Source of the DNA: Bretschneidera sinensis
Taxonomy: Eukaryota; Streptophyta; Magnoliopsida; Brassicales; Akaniaceae
Length of the DNA: 64,000 nucleotides
NCBI GenBank assembly: GCA_023935145.1
Contig: CM043698.1
Location: forward strand, 141,935,001 to 141,999,000
Direction: 5' to 3'
Shown: positions 37,201 to 49,091 of the stretch, piece after piece
Layout: each line of letters opens with the position of its first letter
How positions within the stretch are numbered: the first letter of the stretch is position 1
Position numbers and translations under genes: made by a program
The notes under the pieces: model-generated
The model's input: only the letters and a program-made list of their open reading frames with translations
Databases searched by the model: none
Told to the model about the DNA's origin: nothing

Positions 37201-40200
37201 TAACTCGGTGAAACATCACACATGAAATCAACAAATCTTGTATCTTTACAACTTTAAGAAACTAAGTATATTACAATTACATGCATGCAAATCAAAAGAT
37301 TGAAGGAAGTATATTTACCTTGAACTTCATACCAACATTTTGATTTGAAGAATCTGACATACTTGCTGGTTTCTGGGATTGGTTAAGCATTTTTCTGGCA
37401 AACAACTGTGGTAACTGGAAATTACACAATGATAAGAGTTGGATGAGGTCAGAGTGCAGTGGATCTCGGTTCTTCTCCAGGAACCCATTTGTATCATACA
37501 GAACCTGTCGATATATTCATATGCATATTGTGAATATTGACTTAAAAAGTTCAGAATCCTACATGAATCAAAGTTTCGGTTATTGTAGTTAAGTTGCTAT
37601 ACTGACCAAGATAGAAGAGTTCTACACAATAAATAACCAACTAGCCTTCTGTTCAAGTTACATATTCCATCTTCAGATAATAAATTTATATCTGTCCAAC
37701 GCTGTAACAGATTGGCCATTGCTTTAGATATACAAAATTCTGAAAAATGCTAAATTTTCTAATTATATGTGTGAATTTGGAAAAGTGGCTAACATAGGAT
37801 TGAAAAGCTACTGATACTTGGTTAAACAAAATTCTGTGGGGAAAGAATTTGAAAAGTGAAATAAAAAATTAGGCAATATGTTATTAAGCATTTTTTAATA
37901 AAGCTTTGGTTTTTATCTTAATTTGTCCTATTCAAAATTGAACCACAAGACCTTGAAAAGGGGGGATCTGCACAAATTGTGGTTTAAGTTCTTCTACACC
38001 TCTTCTTTCTGCACACCTCGGGTTTGTTAGGACTCATTATTCTTCTTCTCATTAATTATTGCCATATAGGTCTGTTCCATAGTTGACCAATATGACTCGA
38101 AAATTATGACACTGCAGGTTAGTGATTTTAAAACTAAGTTTGCAAACCTCCTCAAAAGGGGAGCAGTGACTGACCTCTCCAGCGTAATGATGAATACCAA
38201 AGGCCCTGCCTCTCTCTCCTTTAAAGCAAGGGTTAGCATTCAAGTGCTGCTTAAGTTTATTGGCGAAGGTCAAATCAGTTGCCTTGGGGAAATTTGATTC
38301 TTCATCCAACAAAGATAGTAACCCTAAGGGTTTCTGCACAAACCATTGCATAATAAAATAAGTGACTGCATTCACCATGGTGGCGAAGGGTCTGGTTTCA
38401 AATGATAAGAAAGGAAATCAATAAAATTCGAATTACATGCATCATTAGCACCACAGCTCAGATCATATATTTTAGGGAGCTATTGCAACCAGAAATGTAA
38501 AAAAAGTATAAACAAAAATAAGGTAAACCAAAAGTTTAAGAAAGACCCATACATCGAGATGTATACAAAAAGTACAACAATGAAAGGGGGCGGTTAAACC
38601 ACTAATACCTTCTCAAATAGATTCAAGCATTCTTGGTTGTCTTCAAAATCAACTTTAGTCCAATCAATCCCATCTAACTCATAATCCTGAAATAGGAAAT
38701 AAAAATTGTGAAAATCTTATCCATAACAATCAGATCAAAATAACAGCTACTGGAACTGGGAAGCAGTGGAAGAGAAGAAAAAAAATGAGAGAAAAGAATT
38801 GTTGGTAGAAAAGATAAAATATGAATGTTACAGATTACAGGATCTAGGGTTTTCTTTTTTATTTTAATTTTTCTTTTTGTGGAGGGGAGTATATGCGAAC
38901 TACATTGAGATTGGGTATGTGGTTCAACATGAAAGGAATTGATGCAAATTGAACATGGTATTAGTGAATTACATTGAGATTGGGTAAGTGGTTCAACATG
39001 AATGGAATCAATGAAAGCTGAACATGGTATTATATCTTCTCCAGATAGTTCTGTGCAGATAAAGGAAAAGATCATCGAGATAACCATCATTAACATTACT
39101 TTTTCAGCTCCTACTTCATGATAGCATCATGAAATGGCACTTCAAATTTCCATTGCAGAGTGCAAGCAGCATAAACTGAATCTCCAGTCATCAGTTTCTA
39201 GGAAGCACATGTCAAACCTGAAGCACCTCCATATGAATGTCCAACATACTTTAGGTAGGCCGCACTTAGTTGACACATCAAAAGCTCTTTTTTTATTGAC
39301 ACATCAAAAGCTCTTTTTTCATAAGACACATCAGATACATATTAAAAACTATAAAAACATTTTTTTCTCATTCTTAACAAAAGGAATTATTACAACAGAA
39401 AAATTTGAAATGCAATTCATTAGTAATTCGGTATAGAAGTTAGAGACAACAACGTATGAATCAAAGAAGAAAGTCAATGTAATAATTTATTTAGTTATGA
39501 ACAACGAAAATACAGTGTGGGTCCTATGTCTGCCTACACGACATATACTAATCTGGAGATATATACCTCATCATTTGCATTTTAAGTTTCCTATTAATTT
39601 TTTAAGTACGTTAAGAGATCGTATTGATTTCATTTCCGTATAACGAAAATAAAGAAGAATTCTCTTCAATGTGTGTAGAAGCCACTAAGAGAACACATTT
39701 ACATATGGTACGATGATTACTTCAATTCTTTTGCATTGTAAAGGGGGCTGGGTTCTGCATGAAGAATTCCAGTGATGTAAATGCTACAATAGATTTGAGA
39801 TGCTCACCTCCTGTTCAAGTTTAAATAAATGCCGATTGAAATGTTGTTGCAGCCTCTCATTTGCATAATTTATACAAAACTGTTCAAAGCTATTTTTCTG
39901 AAAATGAGGAGACAAAAAAACATCAGCAATGATACAACTAAACTGCACTGAAAGAGTCTGTAAATATATAAACTCAATTCAAATACCTGAAATGACTCAA
40001 ACCCATAAATATCAAGGATACTTATGGATCGCCCAGTATGTTGTTTGCCCACTTCAAGTGCTTCATTTATCTGTTCCACAAGCCAATCAAACAAGCTTGC
40101 ATAGATAAATTTAGCCAATGCATCTCTAGTGTCAATTGCCTGAACATAAGAAAATGAAGAAGTTCAAATGTCGCAATAATCGAGTACATATGACAAACTT

Positions 40201-43200
40201 AAATGAGATATTGCAACTAGAGGGATAAATCTTTTAACTACTAAACAAACCTGCCGCAATGTCAATTTTTTAGCAATAGTATCCTTGCCAGCTTGGATTT
40301 TATGGGTAGATAAAGCTAGCATCAGCTCCTGTGCACTGCAACCCATCAGCATCGCAGCATTGGTTACCGCTGCCAAAAGCAATAATGAAAAGTCAAGAGT
40401 CATATAAACATCTTCACATGTCAACATTTCTTAAATTTAGTCTTATGAGAAATACATGCATGACTCACAAACAAACATGCAATTTTATTTGATATAAAAA
40501 GGAATGACAACCAAACAATGCAGCAGGGATAGAAACCACTAAAAATGATGGAGGAGAAGCATTTATTGCATAATTTATTCATTAATACGATTGAGAAATA
40601 AAAATATGGAACAAAATGGATTCTGTGACCTTAAAAATCCAAAGGCTTCTCTTTATCTAATCCTGAAGTCTAAGTCCAACCTCGCAATATTGCACATCTC
40701 TACAAATACCAGTGAAAGGATGTTCCTGAGCAATTGGCCATTACATTGTTGTTGAGAATAATTTTAATCTTCTTCATTTACTCGGTTTGCAACCCCAAAA
40801 AAAAAAATTAACAGCAGCAAAAACAAAAATAACAATAATTATAAAAAATATTTTATCATACTAATCAAAACTATATGGTTCAGAACATAAGGGCAAATAG
40901 TATATAATGGGTTTAAAAGAAACTTCCTCGCCCAGTTTGATCAACAATGACATTAGTATACAGGTCTTACCTTCATCAGCCAACACTTCCACATGATTTT
41001 CATTCTCCATAACTTGGAAAGATATGTTTCCCAGCCATAAAACTGCAGCAAGCATTGCAAATGCACGCTCTTGATCTTCCTTGCAAATTTGAACAATGTC
41101 AAAGGCTTCCTGTGGAAGTAGGGAAATAACCCAAAACAAAGAAGCAAAGTAAGTGATGCCACTTAGGAACCTAGCAGGCAGATATGAACTCAAAAGGAGG
41201 GGTGAAAATAAAATCTAATCTTTTGAATTACCATAAGCTTGAGAAATTTCTGAGCTTCATCAACACCATCAATTGCCAAGCAATCACTCTGGTTAAGATA
41301 GTTGTACTCACTAGCCATTTTAAGCTTCAATCTCTCTGCAAAGAATATTTTAATGATATAAGAGAATATTCTTCATAGATTTAAGTTAATAAATGAAGTC
41401 CATAATGGAATAGTCTAGTCTATTACTATGTCATATCTCTTTAAGAGAGCATTGTCCATGGTTATAGCTTTCTCAAACCAAAAGAACTGCATCATAAAAC
41501 TTATAACCCTCACAGGGTCGATTCCATATCAGGTCTTAAAATAGCTGTGAATTATAGTATGATAGCAGGTAGAAACAATTAGAAAGATTCAAACAATGAA
41601 TTATAGTGTCTGCTTCAAAAGAAATGTGACCCACTTTTAAGACACGTAGAATGATAATTAAGTTGCCCTATGAAGAGGATATAATGGTCAAAGTAAAGCC
41701 AATTTCATCAGTCCTCCAAGTTTAACTATAAACTCTGCAACTGTCTGTAACATAGACTACGAAAATCCATGATCTCACATGTCATGAGGGAGGTCTCAAC
41801 GATGTAGTTGTGCACCAACTGCCATTTGGTTAGAATAGCTGTGAGTGACCTAAAAAATTTAAAATGCTAGATGTGATAACTTCCTAAAATCAAAACTCTA
41901 AAGTTTCCAAGGAGAGAAACACAAACACATGCACGCACACAGTGTCCTCTTTGCCATATCACTGCCAGAAAAAGCTGTCCATGTTTGCCAGCCCACCAAT
42001 TGTCTTATAGCATAAAAAAATGAGAAACTTGCATGGATCTGAATAATACTGTATTAGTGAAATTATACCTCTAAGAATTGATGAAGCACCAGAACAAAGT
42101 TGATAGAAGATATGGTAGGATCTTTCACCATTGGATAGTTGAACCACTCTTGACTGCTCAAAAGGAGCATGAACATTTTAGCAGCAATAGCTAATAATAA
42201 TTGAGGTCTGAAACTACTTATCAAAAAATTGAGGCTTGAAACTAAAGTTCAGAGACGGCAACACATCACCTTTTCTAGCAGAACTATCCAAAATCATCAT
42301 AGGTGAATTGAGGTTTGACATCCCCATTAAGTTGTAAAAAAGAATCAAGTCATTAATAAAGTTAGCAAATATCATAAAATAGCAAACCCGAATAGCACTT
42401 ATTTTAATATAAACACGCTTACAGGTTTGGATTTTGGCGCCACAAATCTTTCCCAACGTGCTAAAATGAATTTCAATTAATTTGCCCTGTCCAATTCAGA
42501 TAAATTTGTAAACTGAACTAATTAGATTTCTTGACATCACAATATCATCTAAGAAACAAAACACTAGTCATCACAGAGAAAAATAGGACGAACATGAACA
42601 AAAATTTCTGGAGCCATAAAATATAACAAACCAAAGAGTGCCTTTCCCAAACAAAAGAAGAAGAAAAAGACAAACTTACAAATCGGCTAGAGTTGTCATT
42701 CCTTGATGTTTTTGCATTCCCAAATGCTTCAAGAATACAATTTGTCTGAAGGATTTCATAATCTACCCCAGAACTACTACCACCAAGAGCAGCCAAGTAC
42801 TGCATTGCAAATTTTGCTGTCTCGGTTTTCCCAGCTCCACTTTCACCACTGTAAGATAACACTCAAAAAAGATTCTCAATTGCCATATTAAGTATCCTCA
42901 CTATCCATGAAACATTGATAATGATTTTAATGCCCCAATATAGGGGAGCACCACAAACAAATACCAGGGAGAACATCCAAAATAACGTTTCCACAGTTCA
43001 AGTTTACACAATAATAAGAGGGAAAATTAAAAAGTTAAAAAAAGAAGAGTCCAACTAACCTTATGATTATGGACTGGTTCACTCCATCTGCTAGATGACA
43101 ATTACAGTGAAAAGAAAGGATATCAGGAACTAGTAACATTTAGGCACCAGGTGACCTAAAATTTTCGAAGTTCACTTCTTGAAGAAAACAAAAGATTTCC

Positions 43201-44739
43201 GTTCACCTCTCATCATCTCATTGTAGGCAGTGTCTGCTATAGCATAAACATGAGGACTGTCCAAAGCTTTCTGCGTATATGCTGTGACAAAGTCATTTCC
43301 ATAAAACCGAACATTTTTTAAGGGATTGACTGCAATCAAAACTGGGCCTGCTTTACTCTACAGAGAGAAACATGAGAACCAGTAAATAAAAGGCGGAAGA
43401 GAAACACAAGTCGGACTAACAAGCACAGGTGCCAGAGAAATAAGATTTGATGTCATACTTACATAAATCATATCCCGAGAAAATCTCTTCTGAAGATTAT
43501 GAAGAACAGATGGTTCGTTCAGATAACTAAGTTGTATAAGATCTTCCACACCCTCAAGGATTTCTGGGTTTGCAGGTAAAAGCTCTTCAATGGACACCTT
43601 CACAACCTATCGTAATGACACAATATAAGAGCTGTTATGACCAACCTACTGAAGTACTCATGATTAGATGATCAAAGTCCAAAGCTTACGAACTTACATT
43701 TCCATTGGACAGTAAAACAAACGCATCTTCCCCTGAAGTAGATTGTATTGTTCCAGACTCCCAGTGCCCATTAGGAGACCGACACCAAACATGAAGTTTC
43801 TGGATCAAATACTACCAGTGTCAATGCATATTTTGCAAATAAAACATCACATCCACAACTATGATAATAATATTAATGATGGAAGATAGCAAATACCATA
43901 TGGGTCTGTATGACTGAAATCTGTAAATATAGCACTCCATTTCTCAATTTCAACCAACAGAAAAGCACATAAGTCGTACATTTCATAAACTAAAAACCCT
44001 AGCCTCTCTATAACAATTGAATTAGTTATGTTCATCAAATCTAAAAAATGTTAATCTTCTAACACGCTAGGTGACACCTACTCATTCATCACAACCAAAT
44101 CCCACATTCAAAGATATCGTTTCTACTTTGTAGTGTAAGATTATTTCACAAATTGAACTAAAAACACTTCCAAATCACTACAAAACCTTCACTTTTAACA
44201 CCAAAAATAAGAAGCAAGATAATATGCAGCATTTTTTTTCCAAATACCTTCTTGATGAAATATCCAATGTTATCATTCCACTCTGATTCTCTAACCTTCT
44301 CCTCCACCGCCTTCCCCAAATTCACCTCGGTAGCACATTCCACACCCTCCATTCCCTTACTCTTCTTCTCCTCCAGGGCCGCTGCAGCCACAACATAAGG
44401 AGATTCCACATTCTGCTCTGTCCTCATTTTCTTGCTCCCAAAGCTATTCCTCTTCACTCCCAATTCCTTTTCTCTCCTCTTCCCCTCTTCCTTTCCTTTC
44501 ATTTCACTCTCCCCGCCGCTGATGCTGTTGCCATTTGCCTTGGCATTGGTATTGCCGACATTGAAGTCCGCAGGGAGCGAGCGGCGGGCCGAGGGGAGCC
44601 GCGCCTTCGACGTGGGTCGAGCTGGAAGCGCCGGCGGCAAGTCCTTGGGCTTCTCGCACTCGTCTCGCCGCCGCAGCGAGTCCAGCATCTCCTCCAGCGA
44701 GCTCCTCGCCAGTGTCGTTGGTGATGCCGATAACATCAT
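28222..44739 (-). CDS. ATM2: Class VIII myosin heavy chain, VIII-2 type, 24 exons, complete
   Basis: Exons on the minus strand: 44739-44248, 43799-43698, 43606-43463, 43357-43207, 43090-43060, 42848-42680, 42486-42423, 42283-42270, 42153-42069, 41335-41232, 41109-40971, 40369-40251, 40139-39987, 39897-39808, 38686-38609, 38333-38175, 37504-37319, 36951-36746, 36660-36525, 31304-31175, 30860-30747, 30663-30548, 29802-29590, 28680-28222. All phases agree and give 1217 residues, the usual class VIII size. Motor features: P-loop GESGAGKT at 308-315, switch I NDNSSRF/GK, switch [10 protein letters not shown]. Three or so IQ-like motifs follow (exons 20-22), then a short coiled coil (exons 23-24) and a basic tail ending RRKWWKR. 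The N-terminus [19 protein letters not shown] and the SLPADFNV segment place it with Arabidopsis ATM2 (myosin VIII-2). Class VIII myosins are actin motors at plasmodesmata, cell plate and endosomes. Intron 19 contains a copia element. Confidence 0.95.
31766..31950 (+). repeat. 5' LTR of the intronic copia element
   Basis: Begins TGTTGAGAATCCTAATAGGA and ends ATTCTCTACA, where the 3' copy ends ATTCTCAACA. It is short for a copia LTR. Confidence 0.92.
32100..35729 (+). pseudogene. Broken gag-pol of the intronic copia element
   Basis: A zinc knuckle CX2CX4HX4C ([14 protein letters not shown]) is at 32418-32459, but gag is otherwise scrambled by poly-A runs near 32130-32222. The protease region has [10 protein letters not shown] where the active Asp-Ser-Gly motif is expected. 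Integrase (33037-33510) shows VHSDIW and CSDNAHEY, but the third acidic position lies in NGVTKRKK and is not acidic. Reverse transcriptase (34260-35200) has [20 protein letters not shown], a frameshift near 34600 and then YVDD at 34774-34785. RNase H (35250-35729) includes YTDADW and ESEYRAM. At least six stops or shifts occur, so no functional polyprotein can be made. Confidence 0.92.
35735..35919 (+). repeat. 3' LTR of the intronic copia element
   Basis: Direct repeat of 31766-31950, preceded by AACTTAAGGGGG (polypurine tract). Confidence 0.92.
37003..37037 (-). repeat. Duplicated piece of myosin exon 17 end with its splice donor
   Basis: 35 bases identical to 37303-37337, exactly 300 bases away. 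The original covers the last 19 bases of exon 17, the GT donor and the intron start. The copy lies in the intron after it, so the transcript has two identical donor contexts. Confidence 0.9.
42270..42283 (-). other. 14-nt microexon of the myosin gene (exon 8)
   Basis: TTCTGCTAGAAAAG is bounded by AG before and GT after on the minus strand. Exon 7 ends with a single T after ACC, and exon 9 starts TCAAGAGTGG in phase 0. Only inclusion of these 14 bases keeps the frame, and it supplies FLLEK just before SRVVQL. FLLEKSR is a universal myosin motor motif, so the call is secure even without transcript data. Confidence 0.93.
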
Positions 44740-45961
44740 TGCTTAAAACCCCCCAAAAATCAAACCCAGAATTACCTATTTTTGCAAATTGTAATAAATA
44801 TCTTCAATCAAGACCACCTTTTTGCCTTTTGAAACATGCGTTCTACAAAACAGAGCTTCAAAAACCCTATTTGATATCAAACTGCTGCAAATTGTGCAAA
44901 AACCTTGGTGTGTAACTAAACTTCCTCGATGCAGACTCAAATCAGGCGTCTTGCTAAGGCTGCATTTCTTGAAAACGGAGCTTGAAAAAACCTTATTTGG
45001 ATCAAACTACGGCATAAATCCAAAATTGAGCGTTAGATTGACGGAATTTTATAAAAAGAAATATGAGATTTGAGGTGCAAATGTATAGGAAATTTTTTTC
45101 GTTTTTGGAATTGTTTTTTTTTTTCTGTTGCGATAATACACAACTTTGGGAGAAACAAACCACTTCAAAGAAACAGCATTTGCTAAAACGCGGAGATGAG
45201 TCCGCGGATTTTCACAGAGTGAAGAAAACGGAAGCGAAAATTACGAGGTTAACTGAGTAAAGAGGAATAAGTTAAGTTTGTTGAGAAAAACCATTTTTAA
45301 AGATAGAAATTTAGAAAAAGCTGCTGTGGTTTGTTTCTTGAAAACCTATAAACCTTTCTATTCTCTCTTTTTGGAAAAACAAAAGACTTTGAAAGGAACT
45401 TACTTTGATGAGGGAGATGAATTATCGTTGCTGCTGCTGCTGTTTTTGTTGTTGCTGTTGCTTTAAGCTTTTATCATAAATTTCAAAAACAAAAAAAACC
45501 TTAGGTAGGGATCAACATTTTTTATTAGGAAAAACGGTTTTAGACTTTAGATCTGATTGAAGGAATAAAATATTTGGGAAAAAATAAATATTTTTTTATG
45601 GAAAAAATTATTTGCCTGAGCCCGGGGTTTTGGATAAAATATCAATTATGGTATCCTATTTTTTGAATTATATGTGCAATTATAGTAATACCCTTGTGTA
45701 TGACATGTTTTTTATCCGGTCATAATTTTTTTTTTAGATAAAGTACATCTTCGTCCTCGAATTTTGCATTTAATTACATCAAATCTATTAATATGAATAA
45801 CCGATAATTAAATTTTATTGTTTAAAACATGTAACGACGTTTATATTTTCTCTATCATTATAATTCTTTACTAGCTATATTTCTTTGTTTCTACCTCCTT
45901 TTAATTTAGCACACACCTTTGGATTTTTACAAAATAATCAAACCACAAGTATAACAATATA
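44740..45961. other. 5' flank of the myosin gene
   Basis: Contains the leader and promoter region on the minus strand. A roughly 30-base block (ACAGAGCTTCAAAAACCCTA at about 44857) recurs in diverged form near 44978 (ACGGAGCTTGAAAAAACCTT). A CTG/TTG trinucleotide run lies at 45430-45465. I cannot fix a TATA box. The rest is AT-rich without a gene. Confidence 0.5.
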
Positions 45962-48135
45962 GCGTTTGTTTGGGGAGGGTTTTTAAAAACCTTTTTCAAT
46001 GTTCAAACACCTGCAGACATGTTTGGGATGTAATGTTCAAAAATAATTTTTGGTGTTCAGTTTTCTTAAATCGCTGCTCAAACACTGAAATCAGAACACT
46101 ACAAATCGACGTTTTCAGTCTTAAATCATTGTTCAGTTTTCTATCTAGTCTCTGCTATTTTCTCTCTTCTCTCAATCGAGTTGGTTTCAGAAGCAAAGGT
46201 AGCATCCCAGCCCCTTTTTCTCCAAAGTTTTCTCGCCATCTTCCCCCTCTCACTCTGCAACTCCTTCCGCCCTTTTCTCTCTCCCTATTTCCTATTTTCT
46301 CTTCTCTGTGCTTTCATTCTTCCTCCTCTCACAGATCGCGACTTCTTCCTCTCCACCACCCATACAACTGAAACCCAGAAGATGACCGTCAGCCTGCCGT
46401 CGTCACTCCACTAGGCACGACTTCTCTGGTAAGTTTTCTCAAGTTTTCATTTTCTCTTTCAAACGTTATCTCCAAACATGTTTCAAAGATCGACGCCAAT
46501 CATCAAAGCCCTAATTGCAGAGAATCAAAATCCTCTCATGAACAAATTTTTATTTTATTTTATTTTTCCAGAAAACGGGAAGCAGAATCCCAGATTTTTT
46601 CCTTATTTTGGTGGAGATTATTTTTCCTTATTTCCAGTTGGGTTTTATCAAAGAGCTCGTAATAGTGTAGATAGTGAAATGAGGTGTGGGGGTTGGGCAT
46701 TCAATTTTTTCTGATTTTGTCTTTCTCTGTTTCTTAGTTACCAAACAGAATATAAAGAATGAAACGTTCTGTTTGGATGTTGTGAGGAGGAAGAAGAACA
46801 AAATAATTAGAAAGAAACAGAATAAACAAAATAACTCTGCAACTGTCTCTGCACGTGTCACCGCCATTATCGCAGCCAAGAAGCGACGCCAGTCCGATAA
46901 AGGCCGCATGTGCCAGGTATTTTTTTCTTTAAAAGAAAATAGTATACTGTTAAATCTTTGATGATTAATGGGTTACTTGGTTATATGTAAATTGCTAACG
47001 GACCTAAGACAATTAACATTTCATTTTTGAAGAACTAAGTTTGGTGTTGTATGCGAGTGTTGTTATTTTAATATCCAATAGTTTTCCTTTCAAAATGAAG
47101 TTTGATCTTGTAGGCATATTAATTCAGTATGAAAAATTTTGGGAAAGAGAAGTTATTTGATTCTTGTTGCTCTTATTGTGTTTTTGTTCGATTCATATAG
47201 CGAAATTTGATTGTCGTATTTTTTAGGATAGAATTTGGTTGATCGTATTTTTCTTTTCTTTTTTCCCCTTTGCATATTTGGATGATTTTTTTTAAAATGA
47301 TTATTGAAGTTGTTATTAAATCAAAATGTAGCATTAATGTATATTTCTGTGCGCATATGCTTCTACTTATAATTTTGGGTTTGGTGGGGAGAGGGGGTGT
47401 TGGAGGCTTGGTTAATCCATTTTAATCTTATTTATAGATGGATAGTAGTGTAAGCGGGAAAATAGGTGCTGTGAATTTGGTATATTGGTAATTAGAGGAA
47501 GAATGGATTTATCTTGAAACAATGATTGTTGGGTAGATACAACACAAACCTTGGAAGAAAGAAAATGATGTTGTATATCTGCTGATCTTCTTAGCTAATG
47601 ACAGAATTTTAAGGCATTGGTCATCAAAAAGTTTGTGCTCTCTTCCTTCCTCTCTTTCTGTCTCTCTCACACATGCTAGTGCATACAGCAACTGGGACAC
47701 AAACTTTCAATTTTGTGATCAGTTAACTGATGTGTGGTCAATTTCTATTGTGAGTAAAACTATTGGCATGTCTTCCCTATTTCGTACCTGATACATCTGC
47801 AAGAGGTCTTTTCTTTGCCACTTGTACAATTTCTAAGAGAGGGAAAAAAATGATATGGCGAGAGACTAGAATATGCCTTTTTATTTCTCAAGAAAAATGT
47901 GAGTTTCAAATACGCTTTTGTGACAGAGCATGAAATCATACTTCTGTGAAAGTATATTTTAAGCTCATTCTTTTTCATTCTTCATTGAAACAAGTAGACG
48001 GTGAGAATGTGTCACCTAGGGATGTGAATCAGGCATGTAAGGCAGGGTGGTGCAAGTACAGTTATTTTTCGAGTGATGAAGACTGAACAATCATAACTAC
48101 ATTATTTCTGTAATAATCTAATGTTTCCTAAACAG

Positions 48136-48422
48136 CCTCTTGCAGATGCTATACATTATAAAAACCATGATGTAATCAAGCTTCTGGAGAAACATGGTGC
48201 AATTCCTCATGTATGTCTTGAATATAGATTTTTGTTCATACTTTAGAATTTCCATTACTTATATATTAGAGCAGCCACTGACCTTTGTTCTTTTGTTTGT
48301 ATCTCATGCTTTGGATAACCTATTAGATGGCTCCAATGCACGTTAACCATGCTCGTGAAGTCCCAGAATATGAAATCGATTCTCATGAACTCGATTTTAC
48401 TAATAGTGTGGACATAAATAAG
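48136..48422 (+). pseudogene. Fragment of an integrin-linked-kinase-like (ankyrin plus Raf-like kinase) gene
   Basis: Two exons, 48136-48210 and 48327-48422, have proper AG and GT borders and phase 0. The first encodes PLADAIHYKNHDVIKLLEKH, an ankyrin-type repeat end. The second encodes a 32-residue linker with HVNHAREVPEYEID and LDFTNSVDINK, which in plant ILK/Raf-like kinases leads straight into the kinase domain. No kinase exon follows to 58500 and no earlier ankyrin exon is recognisable. An upstream exon-like stretch at about 46850-46916 (AAKKRRQSDKGRMCQ) may or may not belong. The exons show no damage, so capture or truncation is fairly recent, or part of a functional transcript survives. 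Confidence 0.75.
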
Positions 48423-49014
48423 GTAATTTATTTTTGTTTCTTTTTGGTTGTTATACTAGTGAATCTTTGTTTAGGAACCTTTTAAAGCTAATGTTTTTCT
48501 GCTTCTTTCACTACATCTTGTAATGGTAGATGCTACTTGCTTCATTATAGTCCTGTTATCATAAATAATTAATTCTAGAGTTTAGTTTTTGATGATTTAT
48601 TTGAGTGCCTCTATGTATTTATGGTCGTTCAATTCCAATTTTTTTACTTACTAATAAAGAAATCTGTAAGTTATGACTTTTATTCAACTAGAATAGGATT
48701 TGATGATAAATTTAGCGGGATTATTTTTGAACTGATGTAGTTGGTGTATGACTAGCTTAAAAACATATTGCTGCTGTTCCTGGTTCTATTAAGAAGAAAA
48801 GATAGAAAAGCATATTGCTGCTTTGATTCTTATGATGCTTCTATCGGACACTGGGCATTTTGGACGTCACAAAACTCATGGCTGCTCGTGTTCAACACTT
48901 GCAGAGACACTTATCTTAAAGTCAGCTTAGTTTACCTATAGAACTTGTAGAATTATGAGTGCTGTGTATATTTCTGAAGAATTTTACACAATATCATTGT
49001 TTATATGCATATAC

Positions 49015-49091
49015 ATAATCAATACATACATACATACATAAATACTATATATATACATACATAAATACTATATATATATATATATATATAT
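49015..49091. repeat. TACATA and TA microsatellite
   Basis: Runs of TACATACATA followed by a TA dinucleotide run; low complexity, no coding. Confidence 0.8.
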
